DNA of 6,296 nucleotides from Nonlabens sp. (GTDB lineage: Bacteria; Bacteroidota; Bacteroidia; Flavobacteriales; Flavobacteriaceae). Positions 1-5,778 of the stretch are shown here, piece after piece. Location: positions 1-6,296 of the forward strand of contig JANQTO010000114.1 in assembly GCA_030731685.1 (NCBI GenBank), in the 5' to 3' direction. Made by a program: the position numbers and the translations under genes. The notes under the pieces are model-generated. The model saw nothing but the letters and a program-made list of their open reading frames with translations. It had not been told where the DNA came from and ran no database searches. Positions within the stretch are counted from its first letter, which is position 1. Each line of letters opens with the position of its first letter.

Positions 1-32
1 AGTACGAGTATTAAAACTTCTATTAAATGCAT
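1..32 (-). CDS. dctM: TRAP transporter large permease (DctM), N-terminal fragment
   Basis: An ATG at 32-30 opens a frame that stays open to the left edge and reads MHLIEVLILV. It begins 4 bases after the dctQ stop codon. DctM proteins typically start with a short hydrophobic helix of this kind, and the order P-Q-M is the usual one for TRAP operons, so this is most likely the 5' end of the large membrane subunit, which carries out the ion-coupled substrate transport across the inner membrane. Only ten complete codons are visible, so the call rests mainly on position after dctP and dctQ. No Shine-Dalgarno site is seen, and translation could be coupled to dctQ. Confidence 0.72.
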   Translation of the reverse strand, partial: MHLIEVLILV

Positions 33-36
33 GAGC

Positions 37-507
37 TTATGATTTTTTTGACTTTAAGGTATCGAACAAGGTATCGAGACTGAAATAACAAATGAGAACA
101 CCTGAAAGTGGAACAACTAAGTATATAAAACCTAAAGGTATTTCTAAACTAGCCGATGTTTGCTCAAACTGAAAACTGAGCATACACAACCTGCCGCCAC
201 CTATAATCATTACAGTAAGGGCAAAAGCAAAAACACTGAGGTAAACAAAACCATCAAAAAACGCGGATTGTTTTTCAACTAGCTTTTCTGGCAATAGGTC
301 TATCGCTAGGTGTAAGTGTTGTCCAGTTGCGTAAGCTGCTCCCAGAAGTCCTACCCAAATAAGGGAAAAACTCGAAATCTCATCTGTAGCCGTGCTGGGC
401 GATTGTAAAATGAATCTGGAAAATACTTGCCATATAACGGCAACCAGCATTATGAAAAGAATACCGAGACATGCTTTCCCCAGTATGTTATCTATCGTTT
501 TTCTCAT
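37..507 (-). CDS. dctQ: TRAP transporter small permease (DctQ)
   Basis: This 156-residue integral membrane protein has the length and pattern of the DctQ family. Four hydrophobic segments lie at about residues 11-31, 46-63, 86-106 and 124-145. Family-type features are the WQVFSRF stretch ending the first helix (Arg31), the acidic residue opening the second helix (Glu43 in TDEIS), the WVGLLGAAYA helix, and the HLAID turn (Asp70). DctQ pairs with DctM in the inner membrane and helps dock the substrate-loaded DctP. The start codon lies 1 base after the dctP stop and the gene is followed by dctM, so all three are surely co-transcribed. The substrate cannot be read from this subunit; the surrounding genes suggest a uronate. 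TRAP systems are less usual in Bacteroidota than SusCD/MFS uptake. Confidence 0.93.
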   Translation of the reverse strand: MRKTIDNILGKACLGILFIMLVAVIWQVFSRFILQSPSTATDEISSFSLIWVGLLGAAYATGQHLHLAIDLLPEKLVEKQSAFFDGFVYLSVFAFALTVMIIGGGRLCMLSFQFEQTSASLEIPLGFIYLVVPLSGVLICYFSLDTLFDTLKSKKS

Positions 508-508
508 G

Positions 509-1483
509 TTAATTTTCTAAAATAGATTGAACGAGAGCCTTCATCTTAGGGTCATCGTTGAACGTGTTGAGTAAGGCTTTGGTAGCCTGCTGGAAACTTT
601 TCTTATCTGGATAATTTACCTTCACACCGCTTTCTTGGGCAAGTTCTAGGCTTTCTTTTTCTGACTTATCCCATAAAATGCGTTGTGCATATTTAGATTC
701 TTCAACAGCTTCATAAAGCCATTTTTTCTCTTGCTCGTTCAATCGGTCTAGTGTTCCTGTTCCTATAACCAAAACATCAGGCACAGATGTGTGCTCGTCT
801 ATGCTTAAGAATTTACAAACTTCAAAATGTTTAGACGTGTAGTAACTTGGGATATTATTTTCGGCGCCGTCTACAACGCCTTGTTGTAATGCGGTATACA
901 ACTCTCCGAAAGAAATAGGTGTAGGCGCAGCACCTAGCTTGTCTACCATAGAGATTGCCATGTTGCTTTTCATAACACGTATTTTCATGTCTTTTAAGTC
1001 GGCTGCATTATTAATCGGTTCTGTTTTTGTGTAAAAACTACGGCTACCGGCATCGTAAAAAGTAAGACCTTGAAGGTTAAATTTTTCACCTTGCGACAAG
1101 ATAGATTTACCTACAGGACCGTCATAAATGTCCAGTGTGTGCTGCTTATCTCTAAACAAATACGGTATGCTAAAAACCTTGTATTCTGGTATAAAGTTTT
1201 CTAGAACTCCTGCGCTTACTTTGGCAATGTCCAGACTACCTATTTGAAGCAACTCCAACGATTCACGCTCACCACCTAGCTGACCAAAAGGATAAATCTC
1301 TACCTTTAATTTTCCTCCAGATTTTTTAGAAAGACTTTCTCCCAAAATAACCATCGCCTCATGTACCGGGTGCTTGGTATCTAAACTATGTGCAAGTCGC
1401 AAGGTCTTCACTTTTTGCTCACCCATGCAACTGCTCAAAAGCAATGCTGGCATTAACAAAAAGAACATCATTTTAATCTTCAT
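509..1483 (-). CDS. dctP: TRAP transporter substrate-binding lipoprotein (DctP), probable uronate binder
   Basis: This 324-residue extracytoplasmic solute receptor captures the substrate and delivers it to the DctQM permease. The N terminus (MKIKMMFFLLMPALLLSSC) is a lipoprotein signal with lipobox LSSC and a lipidation candidate at Cys19, so the mature protein is probably membrane-anchored; many proteobacterial DctP proteins are soluble. Family features follow: LRLAHSLDTKHPVH at 28-41, YPFGQLGGERE at 64-74, and the block KIRV...PTPISFGELYTALQQGVVDGAENN at 167-210. Arg169 in KIRV is the position that in this family grips the substrate carboxylate, and Arg148 (GSRSF) is a plausible second contact. 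Uronate specificity is inferred from the linked kdu/uxu genes. The gene lies 10 bases after DUF4861 and 1 base before dctQ. No Shine-Dalgarno site is evident. A later Met5 start is possible, but Met1 gives the better charged n-region. Confidence 0.93.
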   Translation of the reverse strand: MKIKMMFFLLMPALLLSSCMGEQKVKTLRLAHSLDTKHPVHEAMVILGESLSKKSGGKLKVEIYPFGQLGGERESLELLQIGSLDIAKVSAGVLENFIPEYKVFSIPYLFRDKQHTLDIYDGPVGKSILSQGEKFNLQGLTFYDAGSRSFYTKTEPINNAADLKDMKIRVMKSNMAISMVDKLGAAPTPISFGELYTALQQGVVDGAENNIPSYYTSKHFEVCKFLSIDEHTSVPDVLVIGTGTLDRLNEQEKKWLYEAVEESKYAQRILWDKSEKESLELAQESGVKVNYPDKKSFQQATKALLNTFNDDPKMKALVQSILEN

Positions 1484-1493
1484 AATGTGATTA

Positions 1494-2738
1494 TTATTTA
1501 ATGGTTACAATAATGGGATTCGCAACATTCATTGCACTTTCTTTAACCGTGGCAGTAAAGCCAACTCCAGTTTTAAATGCAGCATCGCTGGGTTCCCAGC
1601 CACTTACAAAGAAAAAGGTGGATTTCTTACCTACTGGCATTGGTACATAATAGGTATCTGTAATTTTAGTGTTCACCGATTTAGGATTGAAAAGGTCTGC
1701 TTTAAAATCAGGAAAACCATCTAGTTGATTCTTAAGAAAAACTGCCATTCCTAGGTTATCATTATTTTCAGATTGCTTGCCGTAGGATTCTAGTACAAAC
1801 GTCCCATCATTTGTAATGTACTGTTGTGCTTTGTTAGGTTTCAAGTTTACGATTCCGGTAAATATTTGCGCATTATCTAACGCACCAAAAATCTCTACGT
1901 CACTTTTATAAAACCAGTCGCCTTTTTCTATGGTGATGGTGTGAACTACATTTATAGATTTATCGGCTACAAACTCGTCTAGGTAAGTCAATTTGAAGAT
2001 TGCTCGTGCTGGTCCTTCGGCGATTGCTTCAAAACGTGCGGCGTTCCAGCCTGTAAGTCTGTATAAAGAATCTTGATATTTTATTGCGAGAGAACCAGCA
2101 CCTAGTGAGGTTCCAACCTTGAGAATATCCATACCCCAAGCGTCTTGTGTGTGGTAGTCTGTAGTTAGTCCTTGTTTGCTTAATGTAGGTTCTATAGTGG
2201 TCTTCCCGAAAATATCAATGCCGTTTCTAGGGTCAAAGTACATTCTAAAACCTACTTTATCATTTTCCCATGCCGGTCCTTCCATTTGAAAGAACAAAGA
2301 ATCTTTGTCTCTAGGGTCATAGCTCCTGGTGTATTTCTGCACCTCAGTAGCTTCAGGTTTTGCTTTTCCAACCCCAAAATGTACGTCTGTATATTTCTGG
2401 AATTGTGGGGAGTTCGCTTTCGCGGAAGCGAAAACAGTAATAACCTTTTGCTCCTTTGCATCAAAATCTACCACAAGAGCCATCTCGTCCCAAATGCCAT
2501 CGCTGTCCAAGTCGTCTAGCTGATATGGAATTGCAGTTCCGTCAGCATCAATTGCAGTGAATGCCTGACCTTCACTCATGGTAGGCACTAACTGCTGTAC
2601 CTGGTTTTTGTTAAGTACAACAACCTCGGTACGCGCTATATCGATTGCGTTATTGAGTAAAAGTTGAGGCGTTTTAGTACTGCTACAACTGCACATCGTA
2701 ATTCCCAAAACACCTGCTAATAGTTTCCAGTTTTTCAT
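1494..2738 (-). CDS. DUF4861 family lipoprotein, function unknown
   Basis: The 414-residue product resembles DUF4861 proteins of Bacteroidota polysaccharide and uronate loci; I know of no established activity. The N terminus is a signal peptide with two cysteines (Cys16, Cys18). Cys18, preceded by Ser, is the better lipidation site, so the protein is probably exported and anchored. An acidic segment at 74-85 (LDDLDSDGIWDE) has the DxDxDG spacing of a calcium loop and is followed by a hydrophobic strand. Other conspicuous stretches are EGPAWENDKVGFRMYFDPRN (153-172), HTQDAWGMDILKVG (196-209), the HTITIEKGDWFY stretch and the C-terminal FFFVSGWEPSD. A beta-rich fold is likely. Residues 103-110 (FASAKANS) are encoded by a genomic palindromic repeat. 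The gene abuts kduD with no gap and precedes dctP by 10 bases, so a role in processing or binding uronate oligomers outside the cytoplasm is plausible. Its envelope location makes a cytoplasmic step in the Kdu route unlikely. Confidence 0.82.
   Translation of the reverse strand: MKNWKLLAGVLGITMCSCSSTKTPQLLLNNAIDIARTEVVVLNKNQVQQLVPTMSEGQAFTAIDADGTAIPYQLDDLDSDGIWDEMALVVDFDAKEQKVITVFASAKANSPQFQKYTDVHFGVGKAKPEATEVQKYTRSYDPRDKDSLFFQMEGPAWENDKVGFRMYFDPRNGIDIFGKTTIEPTLSKQGLTTDYHTQDAWGMDILKVGTSLGAGSLAIKYQDSLYRLTGWNAARFEAIAEGPARAIFKLTYLDEFVADKSINVVHTITIEKGDWFYKSDVEIFGALDNAQIFTGIVNLKPNKAQQYITNDGTFVLESYGKQSENNDNLGMAVFLKNQLDGFPDFKADLFNPKSVNTKITDTYYVPMPVGKKSTFFFVSGWEPSDAAFKTGVGFTATVKESAMNVANPIIVTIK
2409..2430 (-). 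repeat. 22-bp palindromic repeat, copy inside DUF4861
   Basis: On the minus strand this copy matches 21 of 22 bases of the plus-strand copy at 5738-5759, so the two are in inverted orientation. The core is a near-perfect palindrome (TTCGCTTTCGCGGAAGCGAA at 2413-2432 on the plus strand, with one T/G pair). It is read in frame through codons 103-110 of the DUF4861 gene as FASAKANS without breaking the protein. The core resembles the CGCTTTCGCGAAAGCG element that I recall as widespread in marine flavobacterial genomes; that recollection is not checked. Confidence 0.8.
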
Positions 2739-3533
2739 TTAGAGTTCATTTGCAGGTTTACCTATGGTCGCGAGAATGCCGCCGTCTACGTACAATATGT
2801 GACCATTTACAAAGTCACTTGCCTTAGAGGAAAGGAAAATTGCTGCACCAGCAAGGTCGTCTGGATTTCCCCATTTTGCTGCTGGCGTGCGGTTTACAAT
2901 AAAGTCATTAAACGGGTGGCCGTCTACGCGTATAGGTGCAGTTTGTTCTGTTGCAAAATAACCTGGGCCTATACCGTTTACTTGTACATTATGGCGCGCC
3001 CACTCGGTCGCCATGTTTTTAGTAAGCATAACGAGTCCACCTTTTGCAGCTGCATAAGCGCCTACGGTGTTTCTACCCAACTGGCTCATCATGCTGCATA
3101 TATTAATAATTTTGCCCTGTTTGCGCGCTATCATGCCTTTTACGACATGCTTAGAAACTATAAAAGGACTTACTAAATCGATGTCTATAACTTGTTTGAA
3201 GTCGGCGACTTCCATTTCTAGCAACGGTGTTCTTTTAATGATACCAGCATTATTAATGAGAATATCTATGGGACCGACTTCGCTTTCTATTTTGGTAATT
3301 GCAGCAATCACTTCTTGTTCGTTTGAAACGTCAAATTTGTAACCGACTGCGTTAATGCCTTGCTTTTTGTAAGCCGCAACGGCCTCATCTATTTTTTGCT
3401 GTGATGAATTACCATTAACAACTACGGTCGCGCCGGCAAGCCCCAAGCCTTGTGCCATTGACATTCCTAGACCGTGTGTGCTACCAGTAACGAGGGCTAC
3501 CTTTCCTTCTATATTAAACAGTTGTGCTGACAT
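2739..3533 (-). CDS. kduD: 2-dehydro-3-deoxy-D-gluconate 5-dehydrogenase (KduD)
   Basis: This 264-residue cytoplasmic short-chain dehydrogenase reduces 2,5-diketo-3-deoxygluconate, the KduI product, to 2-keto-3-deoxygluconate using NAD(P)H. The cofactor motif TGSTHGLG is at 16-23, the structural NNAG at 94-97, and the catalytic Ser147 (NICSMMS), Tyr160 and Lys164 (YAAAKGG) are all present. The C terminus VDGGILATIG is typical of KduD and gluconate 5-dehydrogenases. Length is slightly above the usual 250 or so residues. Sequence alone does not cleanly separate KduD from gluconate 5-dehydrogenase, but the gene starts 1 base after kduI stops, which favours KduD. Its stop codon touches the DUF4861 start with no gap. 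The chosen Met is 10 residues before the first beta strand (KVALVTG), as normal for the family. Confidence 0.92.
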   Translation of the reverse strand: MSAQLFNIEGKVALVTGSTHGLGMSMAQGLGLAGATVVVNGNSSQQKIDEAVAAYKKQGINAVGYKFDVSNEQEVIAAITKIESEVGPIDILINNAGIIKRTPLLEMEVADFKQVIDIDLVSPFIVSKHVVKGMIARKQGKIINICSMMSQLGRNTVGAYAAAKGGLVMLTKNMATEWARHNVQVNGIGPGYFATEQTAPIRVDGHPFNDFIVNRTPAAKWGNPDDLAGAAIFLSSKASDFVNGHILYVDGGILATIGKPANEL

Positions 3534-3534
3534 A

Positions 3535-4374
3535 TTATCTAAGATCCGTGATTTTTGCTACATCCATATCGCCATAATCTAGGTTCTCACCTGCCATACC
3601 CCATATGAAGGTATAGTTAGAAGTTCCAGAACCTGAGTGAATGGACCATGGTGGTGAAATGACGGCTTGGTGATTTTGCATCCATATATGACGTGTCTCT
3701 TGTGGTTGCCCCATAAAGTGACAAACTGCTTGGTCTTGCGGAATATCCATATAATAATAAACCTCCATACGACGGTCGTGAACGTGCGCCGGCATGGTGT
3801 TCCATACACTACCTGGCTTAAGTTCCGTCATTCCCATTTGCAGCTGGCAGGTTGTTACGATGCCACCTATAATCATTTGGTTTACCGTACGGTGGTTTGC
3901 CGTTTCCATAGTTCCTAATTCTATTTTATTTGCCTCAGTAAGACTTACTTTTTTAGTAGGATAGCTTTGATGTGCAGGTGCTGCGTTTATATAAAACATC
4001 GCAGGCTCCGTTGCTTTTGCGCTGTGAAAAACGACATCTTTTGCACCTTGTCCTATATACAGTGCATCTTTATGAGCGAGCTCATAGCTTGTTCCGTCAA
4101 CAACCACGGTTCCTGCTGCGCCCACATTTATAATTCCCATCTCTCGACGTTCTAAAAAATACGATGCTTTTAATGGGTCTATAGTTTCTAACTTTAGCGG
4201 CTCTACGGGCACTGCTCCACCAGCAATGTAGCGGTCATAATGGGAATAGGTAAGTTTAATCTTTCCCGGTTCCATAGGACTTTCTATAAGGAACTCATCT
4301 CTTAATTGTGTGGTGTCGTATTGTTTTACAGCCTCTGGGCTGGACGCATATCGCGATTCGTAAGTGGTGGACAT
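3535..4374 (-). CDS. kduI: 5-keto-4-deoxyuronate isomerase (KduI)
   Basis: This 279-residue protein matches the length of E. coli KduI (278). It isomerises 4-deoxy-L-threo-5-hexosulose uronate, formed from unsaturated uronates released by polysaccharide lyases, to 2,5-diketo-3-deoxygluconate. It is a cytoplasmic two-domain cupin. The N-terminal half holds the family stretch YSHYDRYIAGGAVP (43-56) and FLERREMGIINVG (73-85). The zinc site in the C-terminal cupin is intact: His197 and His199 (MPAHVHDRR), Glu204 (MEVYYY) and His246 (PPWSIHSG). It is the first gene after the 159-base spacer and is followed 1 base later by kduD, so the two consecutive steps are translated together. I see no missing catalytic residue. 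Identification is firm. Confidence 0.96.
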   Translation of the reverse strand: MSTTYESRYASSPEAVKQYDTTQLRDEFLIESPMEPGKIKLTYSHYDRYIAGGAVPVEPLKLETIDPLKASYFLERREMGIINVGAAGTVVVDGTSYELAHKDALYIGQGAKDVVFHSAKATEPAMFYINAAPAHQSYPTKKVSLTEANKIELGTMETANHRTVNQMIIGGIVTTCQLQMGMTELKPGSVWNTMPAHVHDRRMEVYYYMDIPQDQAVCHFMGQPQETRHIWMQNHQAVISPPWSIHSGSGTSNYTFIWGMAGENLDYGDMDVAKITDLR

Positions 4375-4396
4375 AATGTTGTTTTTTATTTTTTTA
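4375..4396 (-). promoter_or_regulatory. kduI: A-rich translation leader of kduI
   Basis: On the minus strand the 22 bases before the kduI ATG are almost all A with a few T and C (AAAAAAATAAAAAAC, then AACATT). There is no Shine-Dalgarno motif. Bacteroidota commonly initiate from A-rich unstructured leaders, so this probably serves as the ribosome entry region. A promoter in the spacer upstream cannot be ruled out, but I found no match to the flavobacterial -7 box TAnnTTTG. Confidence 0.5.
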
Positions 4397-4531
4397 GAAT
4401 ATGGAATATAGATTATGGATTCTTTTGATTACTAATTGCTGATTAACGATTGTTGCACAACCATTAATTAACCTCTAACCTCTCATATCTAATTTCTAAC
4501 TTCTACTTCATACTAATTACTACGTACTAAA
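4397..4531. repeat. Degenerate 7-bp-period array forming an imperfect inverted repeat
   Basis: The spacer between uxuA and kduI is filled with short units in a 7-base register. On the plus strand, units beginning GA(A/T)T start at 4397 (GAATATG), 4404 (GAATATA), 4411 (GATTATG), 4427 (GATTACT), 4441 (GATTAAC) and 4448 (GATTGTT), with a 9-base unit at 4418. On the minus strand, units ending TAGTA or AAGTA end at 4525, 4518, 4511 and 4504, and after a 2-base slip units ending TTAGA or TGAGA end at 4495, 4488, 4481 and 4474. The two halves face each other around a hairpin centred near 4455. It is not coding in any evident way. The spacing is too short and the units too variable for CRISPR. Confidence 0.65.
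4440..4470 (-). other. Central hairpin of the uxuA-kduI spacer
   Basis: Bases 4440-4453 pair with 4457-4470 around a 3-base loop. In the minus-strand transcript, which is the operon sense, 13 of 14 positions pair, two of them as G-U, with a single C-A mismatch near the outer end. On the plus strand the same positions give more mismatches, so the structure suits the operon RNA better. There is no U tract directly after it, so it does not look like an intrinsic terminator. It could act as an RNA-processing or stability element between uxuA and kduI. Confidence 0.55.
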
Positions 4532-4533
4532 TA

Positions 4534-5721
4534 CTAACTCAAAAAAGCTCTTCTAATTCCTAGTTCCAGACCTCGCAACTCCGCAAGGCCTCGTAACCTG
4601 CCTATGGCCGAGTAGCCCGGATTTGTTTTCTTTTTTAAATCGTCTAACATTTTATGACCATGGTCTGGTCTAAAAGGCATGCGCAGGTCTTTTCTTCCTG
4701 CTTTTTTACGTTTTTCTTGTTCCAGCACGAGGGCCTTCATAACGGCATACATATCTACGTCGCCGTCCAGATGATCTGCTTCATGAAAATTACCTTCTTC
4801 ATCACGTTTTGTTGCACGCAAGTGAATAAAATGGATGCGGTGACCCAATCGTTCTATCATACCAGCAAGGTCGTTATCTGCTCGCACGCCGAAGGAACCT
4901 GTACAATAGGTTAGCCCATTATTCATAATATCTACCGCATTGTAGATGTCGAGAATATCTTGCTCTGTGCTCACAACTCGTGGAAGTCCTAAAATAGGAA
5001 ATGGCGGGTCGTCTGGGTGAATACACATAAGAACGCCACATTTTTGGGCAACAGGAATAATTTGAGAAAGAAAATAAAACAGATTTTCCTTCAGTTCCTT
5101 AGCACCTATTCCATTATACGTATCAAGTATTGCGTTAAATTCTTCTAGCGTGTAACCTTCCTCAGCTCCTGGAAGGCCAGCGATAATGTTGCGTATAAGT
5201 TTTGCTTGCTCCTCAGGCGTTGCATTTTTTAAATACAATAAAGCCGCATCTTTTTGGTCTGTAGAATAGTCGGCATCGGCACCAGGTCTTTTTAATAGGT
5301 ATAATTCAAAAGCTGCAAATGCTGCTGCTTCAAAACGTAAGGCTGTAGAACCGTCATGTACCGCATAATCCAGATTTGTTCTGGTCCAATCCAGCACCGG
5401 CATGAAATTATAACAAACGGTATCGATACCGCATGAACTTAAATTTTCAATAGTTTGCTTATAGTTGGCTATATATTTTTCAACGTTTCCAGAACGTGTT
5501 TTGATATTTTCGTGAATAGGAACACTTTCTACTACAGACCATGTAAGGCCAGCTGCTTCTATCTCTTCTTTACGCTTTTTAATTTCATCCAGCGGCCACA
5601 CTTCACCGTTTGGGATGTGGTGCAGTGCATTTACCACACCTGTAGCGCCTGCTTGTTTCACGTCCTGCAAAGACACTGTGTCCTTAGGTCCGTACCAGCG
5701 CCATGTTTGTTCTAAACTCAT
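4534..5721 (-). CDS. uxuA: Mannonate dehydratase (UxuA)
   Basis: This 395-residue cytoplasmic enzyme dehydrates D-mannonate to 2-keto-3-deoxygluconate, the last specific step of the glucuronate branch. Its length equals that of E. coli UxuA (about 394). The N terminus [13 protein letters not shown] (6-18), [17 protein letters not shown] (26-42) and VVESVPIHE (63-71) are characteristic. The metal ligands expected from known UxuA structures are visible: His235 (CIHPDDPP), Cys273 ([10 protein letters not shown]), His300 ([11 protein letters not shown]) and Asp353 (FRPDHGH). The TIM-barrel domain appears complete. The gene follows the uxuB-like oxidoreductase, which makes its substrate, after a 57-base spacer, and precedes kduI after the 159-base repeat spacer. 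No Shine-Dalgarno site lies close to the ATG; the leader is AT-rich. Confidence 0.97.
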   Translation of the reverse strand: MSLEQTWRWYGPKDTVSLQDVKQAGATGVVNALHHIPNGEVWPLDEIKKRKEEIEAAGLTWSVVESVPIHENIKTRSGNVEKYIANYKQTIENLSSCGIDTVCYNFMPVLDWTRTNLDYAVHDGSTALRFEAAAFAAFELYLLKRPGADADYSTDQKDAALLYLKNATPEEQAKLIRNIIAGLPGAEEGYTLEEFNAILDTYNGIGAKELKENLFYFLSQIIPVAQKCGVLMCIHPDDPPFPILGLPRVVSTEQDILDIYNAVDIMNNGLTYCTGSFGVRADNDLAGMIERLGHRIHFIHLRATKRDEEGNFHEADHLDGDVDMYAVMKALVLEQEKRKKAGRKDLRMPFRPDHGHKMLDDLKKKTNPGYSAIGRLRGLAELRGLELGIRRAFLS

Positions 5722-5762
5722 ATATTTATATTTATTACGCTTTCGCGAAAGCGAACTCCTTA
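5722..5762 (-). promoter_or_regulatory. uxuA: uxuA leader with a displaced SD-like AAGGAG
   Basis: On the minus strand an AAGGAG sequence (5762-5757) looks like a strong Shine-Dalgarno site but lies about 35 bases before the uxuA ATG, separated from it by the palindrome at 5738-5753 and an AT-rich stretch. If the palindrome folds, the AAGGAG is brought closer to the ATG; otherwise it is simply part of the repeat boundary (GGAG also precedes the core in the DUF4861 copy). The immediate leader, TATAAATAT, is of the usual Bacteroidota type. Confidence 0.35.
5738..5759 (+). repeat. 22-bp palindromic repeat, intergenic copy
   Basis: The core CGCTTTCGCGAAAGCG (5738-5753) is a perfect 16-base palindrome followed by AACTCC. 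It lies in the 57-base spacer between the uxuB-like gene and uxuA and is the inverted, 21/22-identical partner of the copy within the DUF4861 gene. It is unusually GC-rich for a spacer that is otherwise nearly all A and T. No T run follows on either strand, so it is not a standard intrinsic terminator. As RNA it could form a 6-bp stem with a CGCG loop. A dispersed palindromic (REP-like) element or a site for a dimeric DNA-binding protein are both possible. Confidence 0.8.
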
Positions 5763-5778
5763 CAACATTATTACATTT

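Noticed and set aside
2286..2523. Short plus-strand reading frames opposite the DUF4861 gene
   Set aside because: They lie fully antisense to a well-supported gene, have Cys/Phe-rich composition typical of reverse-strand frames, and no recognisable domain.
2799..3342. Plus-strand open frames opposite kduD
   Set aside because: They are shadows of kduD, whose SDR motifs are all intact on the minus strand.
3579..4155. Alternative-frame ORFs on both strands within kduI
   Set aside because: kduI is complete with all four zinc ligands; the overlapping frames resemble no protein family.
4397..4531. CRISPR array
   Set aside because: Units are 7 bases, variable and without spacers of constant length; no cas gene is present.
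4375..4533. Flavobacterial promoter (TTG...TAnnTTTG) before kduI
   Set aside because: No TAnnTTTG box is found on the minus strand; a TATATT run is present but is part of the repeat units and lacks the TTTG half.
4654..5715. Plus-strand open frames opposite uxuA
   Set aside because: They are antisense to a complete UxuA and rich in Cys, Phe and His as expected of complement frames.
5738..5753. Intrinsic terminator after the uxuB-like gene
   Set aside because: The palindrome is not followed by a T run on either strand, and the next gene uxuA is in the same pathway and orientation.
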